Assembly: GCA_012932295.1 (NCBI GenBank)
Contig: JAAONU010000001.1
Span: 50,255,134-50,319,133 of the forward strand
Source of the DNA: Cyclina sinensis
Taxonomy: Eukaryota; Mollusca; Bivalvia; Venerida; Veneridae
Length of the DNA stretch: 64,000 nucleotides
Reading direction: 5' to 3'
The notes beneath the pieces are model-generated. The model had not been told where the DNA came from. It ran no database searches and saw only the letters and a program-made list of their open reading frames with translations. Below, in pieces: positions 45,476 to 55,234 of this stretch; position 1 is the first letter of the stretch; the number at the start of each line of letters is the position of its first letter. The position numbers were made by a program, and so were the translations under genes.

Positions 45476-45757
45476 TGTTCTTGCGAATTATTGGCTGTCA
45501 ATTTGTTGGGCCCATTTAAAAATATAATAAACAAACGTACTATAACACTGTTAAGTCCATTTTCTTTTTATTATATTAGTTTTCTATATGAGTTTTAAAT
45601 TTGTCTGTAAAGTCTTTTTCTATAAATACTAAAACGATGTAAATCTCTGAACACTACTATGTATACAAACTGACTCAACACTGACCGAAAAGCAGTGCAG
45701 GATTTTTGTAATAGAAATTAGGCAAAGCATTATAATGTTATGATTATCTCCCAAACA
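45476..45757 (-). repeat. 5' LTR of the BEL/Pao element (right on the + strand)
   Basis: Begins TGTTCTTGCGAATTATTGG and ends TTATCTCCCAAACA. Differences from the other LTR include GTTGGG for GCCGGG and several changes in the last 25 bp. CTACT follows directly. Confidence 0.92.
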
Positions 45758-46111
45758 CTACTATACACAATGAAAACTGAAAAAAAAGTTTTGCTTTTAC
45801 CAGGATTTGAGCCCATGACTTTTCGGTCGTTAAAATATACAGCGATGATCTACACCCGTGAGCCACAGAGACCGGTTATCAAATTTCGTCAAAATTAATG
45901 TTATAACTAAAGTATCTACCCCGTGACTAACGGGGTAAATTTTCTACCGATAAAAGTGTGTAAAACTTTATATTTTGATGTTTTTCTGTAACAAAAAATG
46001 AGTCAGTAACTTTAGTTTAGATATGTTCTTCACAATTACAGCAAGAATTTCAAGATGTATAAACATTTTCTTTTTTTTCATCATCTACCCATCTGTGAGT
46101 CAGTACTTTAA

Positions 46112-46286
46112 TATATAAAGCTCTCTCTCTGTTTGTCTTATTTTATATGACTTTATGTTTACTTTTTGCAGAACATAAGCAGTGAGTAATACTTATAATT
46201 TATTTGCTTTTCGCATTTGTTTAAGAAAGTTGGATTAATTATGCTCAGTAGATCAAGTTGATAGGTCCATGTTTTATTTTTTCCAG
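46112..46286 (+). other. Intron end preceding the main EGF exon array
   Basis: Carries the block TTTGTTTAAGAAAGTTGGATT and CTCAGTAGATCAAGTTGATA, which recurs about 40-80 bp before every later EGF exon. This shows that the duplicated unit contains intron plus exon. Confidence 0.6.
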
Positions 46287-46409
46287 ATATAGATGAATGT
46301 ACTACTGACACATCTGGGTGCAAACAAAATTGTACGAATACACCAGGATCCTATTCTTGTTTTTGTGATTTGGGATACAATTTGGATAAAAATGGTAGAT
46401 CCTGCAATG
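46287..46409 (+). CDS. EGF-repeat gene, calcium-binding EGF exon 3 (CFCDLGY type)
   Basis: First exon of the homogeneous array; 123 nt between TTTTCCAG and GTACGT. It encodes DIDECTTDTSGCKQNC, then TNTPGSYSCFCDLGYNL and DKNGRSCN. Within the array it alone has TTDTSGCK and GYNL, so it is the most diverged full CFCDLGY copy. Sequons: one (NCT). It is about 22.9 kb from the previous exon because of the CACTA, Tc1 and BEL insertions. Confidence 0.9.
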
Positions 46410-46699
46410 GTACGTTTAAAGGACATTTGTATTTCCTGATTATTGGTACACTGGTGAATACAACAGAGTTTTATTTATGATACTGATAAATAAGGTTCAT
46501 CCTCTTTTGATACGTTTACATTGTGGATAATTATCGAGAAAATTTAGATTATGATTTAGATTTTTTATTTAAATTTTTAAATTTAGATTTTTATTTTAAA
46601 AATTAATCTATAAAAAAGTAAAAAACACTCTGAGAAACTTATTTGGATAACATTCCCAGTTCAATTTACTTAATCAAAGGTAATTTTAGTAATATTTGC

Positions 46700-48780
46700 A
46701 CAAGACCATATGTTGAAATTTTTACGTCTGTATCCTATTTATGCTTGGATTTGATTTATACTTGGACAAAACAACACCTTTGACAAAACCTACATGTTAA
46801 ATAACCCAGATATGACCATGACTTTAAAATGACCTTGACGGTCAAGGTCAGATGATTGAATTTTGCTTAAATTGTCATAACATTCTCATTTATCTATAGA
46901 TTTGATTCATATTTGGACTAAACAACACTTATGGCAAATCCGACATTATGATTATTTCAAGTTTGACCTTAATCTTTAAATGACCTTGACAATCAAGGTC
47001 AAATCATTGAATTTTGATAAAACTGGCCATAATTTTGTTATTTTTGGTAGGTTTTGAATCAGACTTGGACAAAACAACACTTATGACAAAGCCGACAAGA
47101 TAAATTATTCAAGTTTGACCATAACCTTAAAATTACTATGACCGTCAAGGTCAAATAATTAGATTTTGCTTAAATTGTCATTACTTTGTTGTTTATGGTT
47201 GATTTTGATTCATACTTGGACAAAACAACAATTATGACAAAACCGACATATTGAATAACTCAGGTATGACCATAACCTTGAAATGACCTTGACCGTCAAG
47301 GTCAGATGATTGAATTTTGCTTAAATTGTCATACCTTTCTCATGTATTTATGGATTTGATTCATACTTGGACAAAACAACACTTATGACATTTCTGACAT
47401 TTTGATTCTTTCAGATATGACCTTGACCTTAAAATGACCTTTACAGTCAAGGTCAGATTATTGAATTTGCTAAACCTGGCCATAATTTTGTAATTTGTGG
47501 TTGGATGTTAATAATACTTTGAAAAAACAACACTTATGACAAAGCCGACATGATAAATTATTCAAGTGTGACCTTTACCTTAAAATGACCATGATTGTCA
47601 ATGTCAAATTATTGAATTTTGCTCAAATTGTCATAACTTTTGTATTTATTTATGGATTTGCCTATACTTAGACAAAACAACACGTATGACAAATCCGACA
47701 TTATGATTCTTTCATGTATCAACTTTACATTAAAATAACCTTGACCTTCAAGGTCAAATTATTGAATTTTGCTACAATTTGCCATAACTTTGTCATTTAT
47801 TATTGGAATTGATTCATACTTGGGCAAAACAACACTTGTGACAAAACCGACATGTTGAATAACTCAAGTGTGACCATGACCTAAAAATGATCTTGACCGT
47901 CAAGGTCAGATGTTTGAATTTTGCTTAATAATTTTGTCATTTTTTATGGATTTGATTTATGACATATCCGACATTTTGATTCAAGTTTGACCTTGACCTA
48001 AAAAAATGACAAGTTAGATCAAATTATTGAATTTAGCTAAGATTGGTCATAACTGTGTAATTTATGGTTAGACTTGATTCATACTTGGACAAAACAACAC
48101 TTTTGACAAAACTTACATGTTGAATAATTCAGGTTTAACCTTTACCCTAAAATGACCTTGGCAATCAAGGTCCCATTATTGTATTTTGCTTAAATTGTCA
48201 TAATTGTTGTTTATTTATGTATTTGATTTATACTTTGATAAAACAACAAAACTGATATTTTAATTATTATAAGTATAACCTTGACCTTTAGATTACCTTG
48301 ACATTTAAGGTCAAGTTTTTGAATTTTGCTTAAAATATATAAATTTTGGTTATTTATGGTTTGATTTGATTTATACTGGGGCACAAAACAACACTTATGA
48401 CAAAACTGGCACATTGAACCATTCAACTATGACCTTAACCTTTAAGTGACCTTTACAGTCAAGTTTGAAGTATTGCATTTTGTTAAAATAGCCAAACTTT
48501 TGTTATTAATGAACGGAATGATCTATACAGGGACAAAACCACACCGAGAATAAAAAAACATGTTGAACAATTCAAGTATTACCTAGACCTTTAAATGACC
48601 TTGACATTACTTAACATGGTTATATCTTTATTGTTAATGGACGTAGTTTCTGCATGTTTGGAAATAACTTCTTTTTAGACAATACCTCCAAAGAAGGTTA
48701 AACTGAACTTGACCTTGACCTTTAAGGTCAAATTTCTGAATGTTGCCAAAATTGGCCATAATTTTGTTATAATTATATTT
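46700..48780 (+). repeat. Intronic satellite of about 170 bp rich in TCAAGGTCA
   Basis: About twelve units repeat GATTCATACTTGGACAAAAC, AACACTTATGACAAA(A/T)CCGACA, TATGACC(T/A)TGACCTTAAA, ATGACCTTGACCGTCAAGGT and GAATTTTGCTTAAATTGTCA. Most units therefore carry TGACCTTGAC followed at once by GTCAAGGTCA, a near-perfect palindrome. The half-site AAGGTCA and the extended TCAAGGTCA are recognition sequences of monomeric nuclear receptors of the ERR/SF-1 type (general knowledge); biological binding here is untested. Confidence 0.85.
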
Positions 48781-49044
48781 CCAAATGATGTTTCATTTGA
48801 TATCCTTTCACCACAATGTGCTTCCTGTGATGTGTTTGCCTTTGGAAATAGGAAAAAGTCGAGCGTGGCTCCCGCTTGCGGTGGCTCTTGTTTAGAATTT
48901 ATTTCAATTTATATTAAATTTTTTGAGTTCATAAGCACTGAATATCGCTGATAATTTATTTCCTGTTAGGAAGGTATTTCAGTCAATTGGATTTATTAAG
49001 CTCAGCAGATGAAGTTAATAAGTTCATGTTTTTCTTTTTTCCAG

Positions 49045-49167
49045 ATATAGACGAATGTATTAGTAATACATCTGGGTGCGAACACAATTGCTTGAATACA
49101 AATGGATCCTATTCTTGTTTCTGTGACTTGGGATACAGTTTAGATATAAATGGAAGATCCTGCAATG
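49045..49167 (+). CDS. EGF-repeat gene, calcium-binding EGF exon 4
   Basis: 123 nt between TTTTTTCCAG and GTACGA. It encodes DIDECISNTSGCEHNC, LNTNGSYSCFCDLGYSL and DINGRSCN. Peculiar residues are I after the first Cys, H before the third Asn-Cys and N in NTNGS. It has an NTS sequon and lacks the NCS one. It follows the TCAAGGTCA satellite. Confidence 0.9.
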
Positions 49168-49278
49168 GTACGATTAAAAGACATGTATATTCCCTAAATA
49201 TAAGTATATTATTGAATACAAAAGGGGTTTATTTATGCTACCGGAAAAAGGTTACAAAATGAAAATTATGATTCTTTT

Positions 49279-49320
49279 TCTTGGGATACAGGTTCGATAA
49301 AAATGGTAGATCCTGCAATA
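49279..49320 (+). pseudogene. Relic of an EGF exon (carboxyl third)
   Basis: TCTTGGGATACAGGTTCGAT and AAAAATGGTAGATCCTGCAAT match the end of a CFCDLGY exon. The donor is altered (AATAGTTCGT for AATGGTACGT), and the acceptor and first two thirds are missing. It is a deleted array unit between exons 4 and 5. Confidence 0.7.
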
Positions 49321-49681
49321 GTTCGTTTAAAAGAAATTTATTTTTTCTGATTTTTTTAATACACCATATTTTTATCTATGCTACCGTGTAAAGGATACAA
49401 ATTGATAAATAAGGTTCATCCACTTATGATAGGCTTACAGTATGTATAATTTGAAAAAAAATAAAGGTAAAAAACTGTATGCTATCTTTTAACAACAATC
49501 TTTGAAGTTAAAGTTTAAAAAAAAATTCTATAGGATATCTTCTGGAAACAGTCTGCGGAACTTACTGAAATAACATTCACTGTTCAATTTATTAATTTCT
49601 GGCAAGTCAAGTAGTTTTTGCACCGGACCCTGAGTGGACATTTTTACGTGTATACACATTTAACCTACGTAACGTAAGTAT

Positions 49682-49714
49682 CACAGTTTGGATAAAACTG
49701 TGAGATACTGCAAT
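49682..49714 (+). pseudogene. Second relic of an EGF exon
   Basis: CACAGTTTGGATAAAACTGT and GAGATACTGCAAT, then GGTACG, match the last 35 bases of an array exon, with changes that disrupt NGRSC. Intron sequence after it (TTTAAAGACATTTATATTTC) is well preserved, so the unit lost its exon start by deletion or deep decay. Confidence 0.65.
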
Positions 49715-50356
49715 GGTACGTTTAAAGACATTTATATTTCCTGATTTTTGGAACACTAGTGATCAAACGGAGTGTTATTACTGCAACCTCGAAAAATATA
49801 CAAATTGATACATAAGGTTCATCCTCTTATAATAGGCTTACAGTATGTATAAATTGGAAAGTTCTGATTTTGAAGTTTAAAAGATAATCCACATGATATC
49901 CTCTAAAACAATCTTCGGAACTTACTGAAATAATAGTTTCTGTTTAACTTGTTAATTTCTGGCAATTAAAGTAATTTTTGCACCAGGCTCTATGTACATA
50001 TTTTCACTCCAATGCAAATTATGCCTATGTAACTTTAGTATAAAATCAGTATTTATATTTCTAAAGTAAGAATATTAACTATGTTAAACAACCATTGTCC
50101 AGAAAGATTAGCTGGCAAACAATCAGCAAAAAATAATTACGTATGAAAATTATCATTATCAAAAATACTTTTATTCAATCGATTAAAACCAAGGTTTGTA
50201 TTTGTCTTAATTAATATTATTTTATGTTTACTTTTGTAGTACATACAAACAGTGAATATTACTGATAATTTATTTGCTGTTTGGCATTTGTTTAAAAACC
50301 TTTGATTGATTAGGCTCAGCAGATGAACTTGATATGTCCATGTTTATTTTTTCCAG

Positions 50357-50479
50357 ATATAGATGAATGTACTAGTAACATATCTGAGTGCGAACAGAAT
50401 TGCAAGAATACACCAGGATCCTATTCTTGTTTCTGTGACTTGGGATACAGTTTGGATAAAAATGGTATATCCTGCAATG
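50357..50479 (+). CDS. EGF-repeat gene, calcium-binding EGF exon 5
   Basis: 123 nt between TTTTTTCCAG and GTACGT. It encodes DIDECTSNISECEQNC, KNTPGSYSCFCDLGYSL and DKNGISCN. It shares SEC in place of SGC only with the exon at 51740, and has K after the fourth Cys. Sequon NIS is present. Confidence 0.9.
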
Positions 50480-50978
50480 GTACGTTTAAAAGACATTTAT
50501 ATTTCCTGATTATTGGTACACTAGTGAATAAACCAGACTTTCATTTATGCTGCCATGAAAAAGGTAAAAATTGATAAATAATGTTCATCCTCTTATAACA
50601 GGCTTACAGTATATATAATTTTGAAAAACAAATTGATTATTTTAAGTTTTTAAAAACAATCTTTACGATATCTACTGAAAACAGTCAGCGTAACTTACTG
50701 AAATAACATTTTCTATTCAATTTATTAATTTCTGGCAAATAAAGTATTTTTTGCTCCAGATCTTGTGTGGACAATTTTACTTTCATACACATTTAATATT
50801 CGTAACGTACGTATCACATCAGTAATGATATGACAAGAATACGAAAATGAGCAATGTTAATCTACCATTGACAAGAATATTAATGATATTTTCTTTGCTG
50901 TTTGGCATTTGTTAAAAAATGTTTGGTTAACTAGGCTCAGGAGAGGAAGTTGATATGCCCATGTTTTCTTTTTTCTAG

Positions 50979-51101
50979 ATATAGATGAATGTACTGGTAA
51001 CACATCTGGGTGCGAACAGAATTGCTCGAATTCACAGGGGTCCTATTCTTGTTTCTGTGACTTGGGATACAGTTTGGATAAAAATGGTAGATCCTGCAAT
51101 G
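50979..51101 (+). CDS. EGF-repeat gene, calcium-binding EGF exon 6
   Basis: 123 nt between TTTTTCTAG and GTACGT. It encodes DIDECTGNTSGCEQNC, SNSQGSYSCFCDLGYSL and DKNGRSCN, essentially the array consensus. Its start is 622 bp after the previous exon start, the shortest spacing in the array. Sequons NTS and NCS are both present. Confidence 0.92.
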
Positions 51102-51739
51102 GTACGTTTAAAAGACATTTATATTTCCTAATTATTTGTACACTAGTGAATACACCAGACTTTCATTTATGCTACCGCGAAAAGAATAAAAATTAGTAAT
51201 TAGGTTCATCCACTTATGATAGGCTTACAGCATTAATAGTTGGGAAAAGTTAAGTATTTTGAAATTTATAATTTTTAATCTATAGGATATACTCTGAAAA
51301 TAATCTCTGTAACTTACTGAAACAATAACATTTTCTGTTTAATAATTTATTAATTTCTGGCAAGTAAAGTGGGTTTTGCACCAGACCCTGTGTTGGTATT
51401 TTTACTTTCATTCACGTTAATCGTACGTAATATAAATATCACATCAGTATGGATATGAATAGTATAAGACATTGAGCTATATTAAACAAATTCATTCAAG
51501 AAAGTGGAGCTGGCAAACGATCAGCAAAATGATGATAACGTATGAAAATGAAAAAGTATCAAAGATAGTGTGGAATTGCTTAAAATTTGTCTTAATTTTT
51601 GTCATTTCATGTTTACTTCTTGTAGTACATTAGCACTGGATATAGTTATAATTTATTTGCTGTTAGGTATTGTTTAAGAAAGTTACATAATAAGGGTCAG
51701 TAGAGGAAGCTGATACGTCCATTTTTTTATTTGTTCCAG

Positions 51740-51862
51740 ATATAGATGAATGTACTCTTAACACATCTGAGTGCGAACAGAATTGCTCGAATTCACCGGG
51801 ATCCTATTCTTGTTTCTGTGACTTGGGATACAGTTTGGATAAAGACGTTAGATCCTGTAATG
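51740..51862 (+). CDS. EGF-repeat gene, calcium-binding EGF exon 7
   Basis: 123 nt between TTTGTTCCAG and GTACGT. It encodes DIDECTLNTSECEQNC, SNSPGSYSCFCDLGYSL and DKDVRSCN. The usual NG turn before the last Cys has become DV, which may alter the loop but keeps all six cysteines. Confidence 0.9.
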
Positions 51863-52485
51863 GTACGTTTAAAAGATATCTATGTTTCCTTATTAGTGGT
51901 ACGCAGATGAATATATAAGAGTTTTATTTATTGTAGTGATAGATAAGGTTCATCCTTTTTGATACGTCTACAGTATGCATAACGGGGAAAATTCTGAAAT
52001 TTTCGGTTTTAAAACATTATCTATAAAATATTTGTAAAAACATTTTTGAACTATTTTTTAATAAAATGTTCTGATTGATTTGTTCATTTCTGTCAGGTAA
52101 AATAACTTTTACACCAGAACTTGTGAGACCATTAATACTTTCATACACATTTAACCTATGTAAAATAAGTATCACATTAGTATTGAAATGACTAGAATAA
52201 AAAATAAACACTGTTAAGCTTAATTTGACAAGAAAGCGGAGTTGGAAAACGATCCGCTAAATAATGATTACAAATGAGAAAAAAGATTTTCAGAACATAT
52301 GGTAGGATCTTTTAAAATCAAGGTTTGTTTTTGTCATATTTAAGATCATTTTATGTTTACTTTTTGAAGTACATAAGCAGAGAATAATACTAAAATTTAC
52401 TTGGTTTTTTTTTTTGGCATTTGTTTAAGAAAGTTGGATTAGTTTTTCTCAGTAGATGACTTTGACATTTCCATCTTTTTTCCAG

Positions 52486-52608
52486 ATATAGATGAATGTA
52501 CTAGTAAAACATCTGGGTGCGAACAGAATTGCTCGAATACACAAGGGTCCTATTATTGTTTCTGTGACTTGGGATACAGTTTAGATAGAAATGGAAGAAC
52601 CTGCAGTG
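52486..52608 (+). CDS. EGF-repeat gene, calcium-binding EGF exon 8
   Basis: 123 nt between CTTTTTTCCAG and GTACGT. It encodes DIDECTSKTSGCEQNC, SNTQGSYYCFCDLGYSL and DRNGRTCS. SKTS removes the NTS sequon; this is shared with the next exon and suggests that the pair is related by duplication. It ends in TCS instead of SCN. Confidence 0.9.
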
Positions 52609-53306
52609 GTACGTTTAAAAGACATTTATATTTCCTGGTTATTGGTACACTTGTGTATATAATAGGGTTCTATGTATACTACGACAAAGAGGTAACAATT
52701 TGATGAATAAGGTTCATTCTCTTGTGATAGGCTTACAGTAGATCAAATAATAATAAATAAGAAAAATATAGATATCTAAATGTAAAAAAATCTGTAAGAT
52801 ATCTTCTATCAACAGTCTTCGAAATTTCCTGGAATAACATTTTCTGTTCAATTGTTACATTTCTGGCAAGTAAAATAATTTTAGTAAAGTAAAAAAATGA
52901 TTTGTTCATTTTTGTAAGGTAAAATAACTTTTACACCAGATTTTGTGAGACCATTGATACTTTCATACATATTAAACCTTTGTAATATAATTACCACATT
53001 AGTACTGATATGACTAGAATAAGAAAATGTACACTGTTAAGTTAAATTTGACACGAAAGCAGAGTTGAAAAATGATCCGCCAAATAATGATTACAAATGA
53101 AAAAAAAAATTTTTTCAGAAAAATATTGTTGAATCGCTTAAAATGGAAGTTTGTATTTGTCTTATTAAACACCATTTTATGTTTACTTTTTGAAGTTCAT
53201 AAGCAGTGAATAATACTAATAATTTATTGCTTTTTGGCATTTGTTTAAAAAGCCGGATTAGCTCTTCTCAGTAGATGACTTTGATATTTCCATCTTTTCT
53301 TTTCAG

Positions 53307-53429
53307 ATATAGATGAATGTACTAGTAAAACATCTGGGTGCGAACAGAATTGCTCGAATACACAAGGGTCCTTTTATTGTTTCTGTGACTTGGGATACAG
53401 TTTGGATATAAATGGTAGATCCTGCAATG
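53307..53429 (+). CDS. EGF-repeat gene, calcium-binding EGF exon 9
   Basis: 123 nt between TTCTTTTCAG and GTACGT. It encodes DIDECTSKTSGCEQNC, SNTQGSFYCFCDLGYSL and DINGRSCN. It is the last exon before the 7.9-kb gap caused by the repeat and nested insertions. Confidence 0.9.
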
Positions 53430-53990
53430 GTACGTTTAAAAGACATTTTATGTTCCGTGAATATTGGTACATAAATATGGTTCAGTCTCTTATGCTATTT
53501 TCATAGTATGCATAATTGGGGTAAATTAGATACTTGAAGTTTTAAAAAATAATTAACAGAAAATGTTACAATCAATTCGCAAGACTTACTAAAATAACAT
53601 TTTCTGTTCAATTTATTAAACTTTGACAAGTAAAGAAATTTTTCATCACATCCTGTGTAAATATTTTCACTTTCATACAACTAAATATAACGTAAACTTC
53701 ACATCAGTATTGATATGACTTTAAAACGAAAATGAACTCTTTGAAAAACAAGAAATTATTAAAACCAAATAATGCTCTCCGAATTATGTTTTGTTCAGAA
53801 AAGTAAGAAATGTCAATGGTATTTCAGTGATATGTGAAATTAAATACTTTTTTAAGTTATAGTAAAGATAATCATGATGAAACATATTTGAGAATTTAAA
53901 GTTTAAAAAACCACATATGTAAGGACAGTTGTATACTGCAAAATTTACCTGCTACTTGTTTAATCTGTAAATGTTTTCTCTGAATTTTTA
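53430..53990 (+). other. Intron DNA
   Basis: The first part is homologous to the other array introns (AAAGACATTTTATGTTCCGTG, split here as AAAGACATTTTATG and TTCCGTG). From about 53800 unrelated AT-rich sequence begins. No gene is seen. Confidence 0.4.
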
Positions 53991-55234
53991 TAATCACAAC
54001 AAGAGGTGTCAAGTGTTGTCTGGCAGATGTCAAAAGAAGACCTGTACTTTATATCATCAGTGTTGTTCTCCAGAATTCCAGCTGATAAGCTATTGATTTA
54101 TTTATCAATCGTGGTTGCTATATGAAGTGTTATAAATGGAGATAATTAAAAAAACTAACTGATGTAAAATGATGTTTCTTTAACAAAGCACTTCCTCTCA
54201 TTGGTCTTTATAAGTGTTTGAAGTTTTATTCAGTTTCCTTCCATACTTTTCAAGTTATTTTCCTAACAATTATTATTAGGTATTATAAAGGGAGATATTC
54301 AAAAATAAGTAATGTAGAGTGCTTGCTTTTTTTTACTTTGCACTTTCTCTCACTAGTCTCTGACACTGTAGGAAGATATAATGAGAAATCATTGGTAATT
54401 TAGAAGTTATACTCCAGACAAGCATTGTTTAACTTTTGTAATTATCATTAAGGAAGATAATTAAAAAATAGGCAAGGTAGAATTAAGAATCATAAACACT
54501 GCACTTTCTCACACTGTTCTCTTTCACTGTGTGAAGTTTTAATAAAATTCCTTGAATTATTTGAAGTTATTCTCCGGACAAGCATAATTCAGTATCTTAA
54601 AGGGTGATTATTCAAGAACTATGTAATGTAGGGTTATGGTTCTTTGACACTACACGTCCTCTCTCTAGTCTCTATAACTCTGTGGAGTTTCAATGAGATA
54701 TCGTTGATAGTGTAGAAGTTGTTCTCCGGACAAACATTATTAATCATTTTAAGTATCACTAAGGGAGATAATTAAAAAAAATATGCAGGATAGACAATAT
54801 GGCTATTGAGCAGTTCACTTTCGCTCACTAGTATCTATGATTGTGTGAAGTTTTAATCAAATTCCTTCAGTACTTTTCAAATTAATATACGGACAAGCAT
54901 TATTAAGTATTATAAAGGGAGAAAATTCAAAACTAATTAAATTAGAGTTTTAGCTTTTTGACACTGCACTACCTCTGACTAGTCACTGTCTGAAATTTCA
55001 ATGAGATATCATGGACAGTGTAGGAGTTATATTCCGGACAAGAATTATTAACTTAAGGGTGATGATTAAAATTTATGCAAGGTAGAATTATGGTTCTTAG
55101 ACACTACACTTTCTAGCACTAGTTTCTATCAATGTGTCGAGTTTCAATCAAATTTCTTCAATACTTTTCAAGTTATTCTCCGGACAAGGGTGTGACATTT
55201 TAAGTATTATGTAGGGAGATAATTAAAACATTAA
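53991..55234 (+). repeat. Intronic repeat of about 155 bp, left part
   Basis: Units contain CACTAGTCTCT, GTGAAGTTTCAATGAGAT, AAGTTATTCTCCGGACAAGC, ATTATTAAGTATTATAAAGG and GGAGATAATTAAAAA. Starts lie near 54193, 54350, 54503, 54662, 54825, 54970 and 55110. The array is cut at TTAA 55231-55234 and resumes at 60496. Confidence 0.8.

Larger units (their letters stand above)
39235..45757 (-). mobile_element. BEL/Pao LTR retrotransposon, structurally complete, coding regions broken
   Basis: Two LTRs of 281 and 282 bp, each TG...CA, bound a 6,523-bp element flanked by a 5-bp duplication CTACT (39230-39234 and 45758-45762). From right to left on the minus strand the order is primer site, gag, zinc knuckles and aspartic protease, reverse transcriptase, RNase H, integrase, polypurine tract. 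The order and the DUF1759/DUF1758-type gag and protease mark the BEL/Pao superfamily. The LTRs differ at about a dozen sites (roughly 96% identity by eye), so the insertion is not very recent. Several frameshifts and stops, and loss of the integrase Glu, make it non-autonomous. Confidence 0.93.
39132..46111 (-). mobile_element. TTAA-flanked element with a tRNA-like core, copy B, split by the BEL/Pao insertion
   Basis: The outer parts are 39132-39234 and 45758-46111. The left end TTAAAGTGACTGACTTACAG and the inverse of the right end, TTAAAGTACTGACTCACAGA, form terminal repeats of about 20 bp, flanked by or starting with TTAA. On the minus strand the core has GTGGCTCACGGGTGTAG (A-box-like) and GGGCTCAAATCCTGG (B-box-like). 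It aligns over its whole length with the + strand copy at 7499-7919. Without the insertion it would be about 450 bp. Confidence 0.7.
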
